Positions 5,607 through 9,063 of a DNA stretch of 9,063 nucleotides are shown here, one piece after another. Made by a program: the position numbers and the translations under genes. The notes under the pieces were generated by a model that did not search any database, was not told where the DNA came from, and saw only the letters and a program-made list of their open reading frames with translations. Where the stretch lies: assembly GCA_009923345.1 (NCBI GenBank), contig RFTR01000073.1, forward strand, positions 1-9,063, written 5' to 3'. The first letter of the stretch is position 1. Each line of letters opens with the position of its first letter. Origin of the DNA: Betaproteobacteria bacterium. GTDB taxonomy: Bacteria > Pseudomonadota > Gammaproteobacteria > Burkholderiales > Burkholderiaceae_C.

Positions 5607-7084
5607 GCTGCAACCGCTCCGAGCCCTAGCTCTTTAGCTGCAGCTTGGACATAGTCAATATGGACCTTGTATTCACCAGCTTGACGCGTCAACTTTTCAG
5701 ACAAATCACGCAAGCGCTTGGCTGCAGAAATCTGCACCAACACAGGTTGGTGTTGCACCAATTCACGCAACAGGGCTTGAGCTTCGTCCGTCCACGATGT
5801 ATTGGGCGGTGTGACACCGCGCGCGTGGGTGGCTTCTGCTTTGTCCATATCAGTTCCCAGGGGAAGGATATGGAACAAGGCATCGAACAAGGCGTTACAC
5901 ACTTCTTGGATCACATAGGTCGCACCGCTGTAACCCATGAAGGGTGTGCCCGTATGGCGACGAATCACTGCCCCTGGAAACGATGCAGGAATAAATGCAG
6001 CGCGCATCGGTGAACCACTCGCAATCTCAGAGAGGTACATGCGCTCGTTGTAGCTGCCAAACATGATGAGCGGTGTTTGCTGATGGCACATTGCTCTGAC
6101 GTTTTGGTTGTCTGTTTTAGTGCCCGCAGTTCTTGACACACTGAACTTACAAGGCAAACCCATCTCGACTTCTAAAAAATTCTTTAAACCTCGTGCGTAG
6201 GTCTCACCAGCGACAACAGCAAAACTCGCTGTCGAGAAAAAGTCTTGCGTGACAGAGCGCCATAAATCCCATAAAGGCTTCAAGGTGGTGTGGCGCTCGC
6301 GCTCAATGAATGGCTCTGGATCAAGGTTCAACAACTGACCGAGCTTGCGCAAAAAGAAAGTAGTGCTGTGCAAACCGATAGGGGCTTGCAAATAAGGTCT
6401 GTCGAGCGCCTCACACAACATGCGACCAAATTCACGGTACATACAGATGTTGACATCGGCTTCGACCAAACGCGAAACATCTGCCAAATGGCTTCCTAAT
6501 GGAAACACCATATTCACTTCCGCACCAATGCCTTGCACCAAGCGTTTGATTTCTGCTAAGTCACTGGGTGAATTGAAAGTGCCGTAGCTTGGTCCAATGA
6601 TGTTGACGCGGGGTCTTTCACCTTCTGGACGTTCGTTAAACGGTTTGCGTGCAGGCACTTTCTTCAAACCATATTCAGACCACAACCAGTACATAGCGCG
6701 ATTCGCGCATTGCCATTGGTCTTCGTCAATCGTGCGAGGCAAGAACCTTTGAATACCTGTGCCTTCTGGTGTGACACCGCCGCCAATCATTTCTGCAATC
6801 GAACCTGTCACCACAACCGCTGGCAACTCGGGGTCTAGCGTGGCGTGCGCGCGTTTCATGGCGCCTTCAGTGCCTTCGCGTCCCAACTGCTCCTCTGCCA
6901 ATCCGGTAACCACTATGGGTAATTCATGCGGTGGCAGTGCATCGGTGTAATGCAACACCGAGGTGACAGGAAGGTTTTCGCAACCTACAGGGCCATCGAT
7001 GACCACTTGTAAGCCTTTGATAGCGGTGAATACATACACAGCGCCCCAGTAGCCGCCTGCACGATCGTGGTCCAGTACTAGCAT
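5603..7084 (-). CDS. bchZ: BchZ, chlorophyllide a oxidoreductase subunit Z
   Basis: Subunit of the catalytic BchY/BchZ component of chlorophyllide a oxidoreductase (COR), a nitrogenase-like enzyme that reduces the ring-B C7=C8 bond to make the bacteriochlorin. The product is 493 residues, normal for the family. The N-terminus MLVLDHDRAGGYWGA leads into GPVGCENLP, where C35 is, as I recall, the BchZ ligand of the intersubunit [4Fe-4S] cluster. The segments VTGSIAEMIGGG, IGPSYGTFNSPSD and HTGTPFMGYSGA are typical, and the C-terminal third is the part that resembles the BchB/ChlB end. The ATG at 7084 shares one base with the bchY stop (TGATG), so translation is coupled. It acts in the cytoplasm with BchX as ATP-dependent electron donor. 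Confidence 0.97.
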   Translation of the reverse strand: MLVLDHDRAGGYWGAVYVFTAIKGLQVVIDGPVGCENLPVTSVLHYTDALPPHELPIVVTGLAEEQLGREGTEGAMKRAHATLDPELPAVVVTGSIAEMIGGGVTPEGTGIQRFLPRTIDEDQWQCANRAMYWLWSEYGLKKVPARKPFNERPEGERPRVNIIGPSYGTFNSPSDLAEIKRLVQGIGAEVNMVFPLGSHLADVSRLVEADVNICMYREFGRMLCEALDRPYLQAPIGLHSTTFFLRKLGQLLNLDPEPFIERERHTTLKPLWDLWRSVTQDFFSTASFAVVAGETYARGLKNFLEVEMGLPCKFSVSRTAGTKTDNQNVRAMCHQQTPLIMFGSYNERMYLSEIASGSPMRAAFIPASFPGAVIRRHTGTPFMGYSGATYVIQEVCNALFDALFHILPLGTDMDKAEATHARGVTPPNTSWTDEAQALLRELVQHQPVLVQISAAKRLRDLSEKLTRQAGEYKVHIDYVQAAAKELGLGAVAA

Positions 7085-8637
7085 CAGCCCATCTCCTCGG
7101 CTTTGCGTTTCTTGGCAATACGCTCAAGTTGGCGCTTGGTTTCTGCTTTGAATTCCGGTCTATCTTGTGGCACACCTTGCCAAACACCGCTGGCGTGGCC
7201 CATGCCTGTTTGACCGAAAAAATCTTTCATGCGATCGAAACGGCTTTGGTTACCGATAGCGGCTTGCACCACTTGAATCAAGGAACCGGCACCCGCAACG
7301 CCCATCAATGGACGGGCAGATATAAGGTTAGTGAAATACAAACTTGGTATCGAAGCTTCTTTGGCTTTTTGCACGATAGGTGTTGTGCCAATGGCCAACT
7401 GTGGTTTGTATTCATGCACAGCTGCCAGGTCTTGTTCAAGCGAAGCACGGAATTGCACTTGCACGCCTTTAGACGCTAACCAATCGGCATCGTTTTTATT
7501 CCATGGTGTTGCAGGACAGGCTGATCCTACGTAGCGCAGATCAGCACCGCACTCCACAAGCAAACGGCCTACCAACAATTCAGAGCCTTCGTAGCCGCTC
7601 AAGGTGATGCGTCCTTGGATAGGCTTGGCACCCAGAATGCCGCGCATGGCAGCCAATGTTTGGTTGCGTGCGAGATCAATCTTGTCTTGTGCAATGCCAC
7701 TAGCCTGTCCAATCGCTTGCAACCAGTCGTTGGTGCCTTCAACACCAACAGGGGCAGAGCCCACGATGGGACGCCCTGCCGCTTCGAACTCACGCACTGT
7801 GGCTGTGTAGAAAGGATGAATGGCTGCAACCGTTGTGCAATCTAGCGCGGCATATAACTCGCGCCATTCACGTGTAGGCACTACAGGTCCGGCAGCAAGG
7901 CCCATTGGAGCCAACATTTGTGCAATGCCCATAGGGTCTGCAGGAAACATTTCGCCGAGCAATGCAACAGTCGGCAAATCTTTTCTGCCACCTTTGGGAG
8001 CTTGCACAGGGCCAGACATGACCTCTTGTCTGGCGTAACGCAACATGGCGCCTGTCAATACATCTTTGGCTTCCGCATGGGTTGGCACACCAAAACCAGG
8101 CACATCGATACCGATGATCCGAACGCCGTTGATTTCTTTGGGCAACAACTGCAAAGGCACACCACTAGCCGTGGGCACACATAGGTTGATGATGACGATC
8201 ACATCCAATTTTTCTGGATCGGCTTCAGCATGCACGGCGTCGCGAATATCTTCAAACAACTTGCCTGTGACCAACGACTCCGAGTTAAATGGCACATAGC
8301 CCACGGTTCTGCGGGCGCCATAGAAATGCGATGTGAAAGTCAATCCATACACACAACATGCAGAGCCAGACAAAATAGTCGAGGTGCGGCGCATGCGTAA
8401 ACCTACGCGCAAAGAACCAAATGCAGGGCACATGCTTTGCGGTTGGTCGTGCGGCCCCGCCGCTGCATTGCGTGGATAGTCTTGTGCATATTGCTGCAAG
8501 ATCTCTGACTTGCCAGCTTGCTTGGCAGCAGCCAACAAAGTTTCGCCTCCAGCGTGACAGCCCATGCCGTCACCTTCAAGCGCGGTGGTTTGCAGACCTT
8601 CAGGTGCTGCGGGTTGGATGGGAATAGTGCGTGCCAT
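7084..8637 (-). CDS. bchY: BchY, chlorophyllide a oxidoreductase subunit Y
   Basis: Second catalytic subunit of COR, homologous to BchN/NifD. The product is 517 residues. Three cysteines, C70 (SMCPAFGSLR), C95 (SACCVYG) and C153 (NLCVP), have the spacing 25 and 58. As I recall, this matches the three BchY cluster ligands known in COR, completed by C35 of BchZ. Other conserved parts are HFYGARRTVGYVPFNSES, GIDVPGFGVPTHAEAKDV and LSGYEGSELLVGRLL. The ATG at 8637 comes two bases after the bchX stop, with a GAGG site inside the end of bchX. An extra cysteine (C27 in GMGCHAGGE) is not known to me to be a ligand. The C-terminus is basic and lysine-rich (KRQLERIAKKRK). Confidence 0.97.
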   Translation of the reverse strand: MARTIPIQPAAPEGLQTTALEGDGMGCHAGGETLLAAAKQAGKSEILQQYAQDYPRNAAAGPHDQPQSMCPAFGSLRVGLRMRRTSTILSGSACCVYGLTFTSHFYGARRTVGYVPFNSESLVTGKLFEDIRDAVHAEADPEKLDVIVIINLCVPTASGVPLQLLPKEINGVRIIGIDVPGFGVPTHAEAKDVLTGAMLRYARQEVMSGPVQAPKGGRKDLPTVALLGEMFPADPMGIAQMLAPMGLAAGPVVPTREWRELYAALDCTTVAAIHPFYTATVREFEAAGRPIVGSAPVGVEGTNDWLQAIGQASGIAQDKIDLARNQTLAAMRGILGAKPIQGRITLSGYEGSELLVGRLLVECGADLRYVGSACPATPWNKNDADWLASKGVQVQFRASLEQDLAAVHEYKPQLAIGTTPIVQKAKEASIPSLYFTNLISARPLMGVAGAGSLIQVVQAAIGNQSRFDRMKDFFGQTGMGHASGVWQGVPQDRPEFKAETKRQLERIAKKRKAEEMG

Positions 8638-8639
8638 AT

Positions 8640-9063
8640 TTAGGCCTCGTCGTACACCACTTCCAGACTTGGCTTGACCAAATCGTGGCGACCCATCATG
8701 TCAAAGGTAGTGGCTGGCTCGAGGACGACATTGCGACCAACGGTGTCAGCACTAAAGAGGCCGAGTAATTCATCTTGTGTTTGTGGCTTGGGTCGCACTG
8801 GCGGCGCTAAGCCAACGTTGGTCGCAAGATCTTCGAACAGCGGTCCCCACTGGGTGCCAGGGATTCCAATGATTTCGTAGCTCGCGCTCTTACGACGAAT
8901 ATCTTCATCAGCAGGAATGGCTGCCAATACCGGAATTCCTGCCTTCTCTGCAAATGCACTGGCCTCGCCCGTGCCATCGTCTTTGTTGATCACCATGCCA
9001 GCGACACCCACATTGCCGCCGAGTTTGCGGAAATATTCGACGGCAGAACAGACGTTGTTGGCA
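8640..9063 (-). CDS. bchX: BchX, chlorophyllide a oxidoreductase iron protein (C-terminal part, cut by window edge)
   Basis: NifH-like ATP-dependent reductase that passes electrons to BchY/BchZ. About 140 C-terminal residues are present; the P-loop and the two cluster cysteines would lie upstream, outside the window. The visible part begins ANNVCSAVEYFRKLGGN, followed by VGVAGMVINKDDGTGEASAFA, then IPVLAAIPADEDIRRKSASY and GTQWGPLFEDLA. These are characteristic of BchX and distinguish it from BchL, whose equivalent segment differs. The gene stops with TAA at 8642-8640, two bases before bchY. The order bchX-bchY-bchZ-puf is the conserved superoperon order; bchC would be expected just upstream, beyond the right edge. 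Confidence 0.95.
   Translation of the reverse strand, partial: ANNVCSAVEYFRKLGGNVGVAGMVINKDDGTGEASAFAEKAGIPVLAAIPADEDIRRKSASYEIIGIPGTQWGPLFEDLATNVGLAPPVRPKPQTQDELLGLFSADTVGRNVVLEPATTFDMMGRHDLVKPSLEVVYDEA

Noticed and set aside
7129..7479. Plus-strand 116-codon open frame
   Set aside because: It is antisense to the 3' end of bchY and has no ribosome binding context or recognisable motif.

Overview
The window is a dense, single-strand piece of a purple-bacterial photosynthesis gene cluster. Every convincing gene lies on the minus strand, so transcription runs from high to low coordinates. In that order the genes are bchX (3' part only), bchY, bchZ, pufB, an extra 74-residue membrane ORF, pufA, pufL, pufM, pufC, ispH (lytB), crtA (reading frame broken) and crtD (5' part only). 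No gap exceeds about 130 bases; most junctions are overlaps of 1-8 bases or gaps of a few bases, as expected of one superoperon.

The organism is most likely a phototrophic betaproteobacterium of the Burkholderiales (Rubrivivax/Rhodoferax/Limnohabitans-like). The grounds are a pufBALMC core with a tetraheme PufC lipoprotein, a spheroidene-pathway crtA-crtD pair, Rubrivivax-like LH1 subunits, and no sign of pufQ or pufX in their Rhodobacter positions. By eye the base composition is only moderately GC-rich, well below Rubrivivax gelatinosus, which points to a freshwater relative. This placement is inference; no database search was possible.

Region by region: 5603-9063 encodes chlorophyllide a oxidoreductase (BchX reductase with the BchY/BchZ catalytic subunits), which reduces ring B on the way to bacteriochlorophyll a. 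Positions 4860-5472 encode the LH1 antenna, 2955-4769 the reaction-centre L and M subunits, and 1921-2958 the tetraheme cytochrome that re-reduces the special pair. Positions 958-1908 encode IspH, the last step of the MEP pathway, which supplies isoprenoid precursors for phytol and carotenoids. Positions 1-948 encode late carotenoid enzymes. Pigment synthesis, pigment-binding apoproteins and isoprenoid supply are thus transcribed together.

The two points most worth attention are: (1) a 74-codon gene with its own ribosome binding site inserted between pufB and pufA, which are normally adjacent. Its product has one membrane span, resembles an LH1 beta polypeptide around the helix, lacks both conserved beta histidines and carries a C-terminal extension, so it could be an unrecognised core-complex subunit. 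(2) crtA, in which a frameshift plus an apparent loss of about 13 codons separates two well-conserved halves. RNA-level structure is also present: a hairpin between pufA and pufL, and a perfect inverted repeat between bchZ and pufB.
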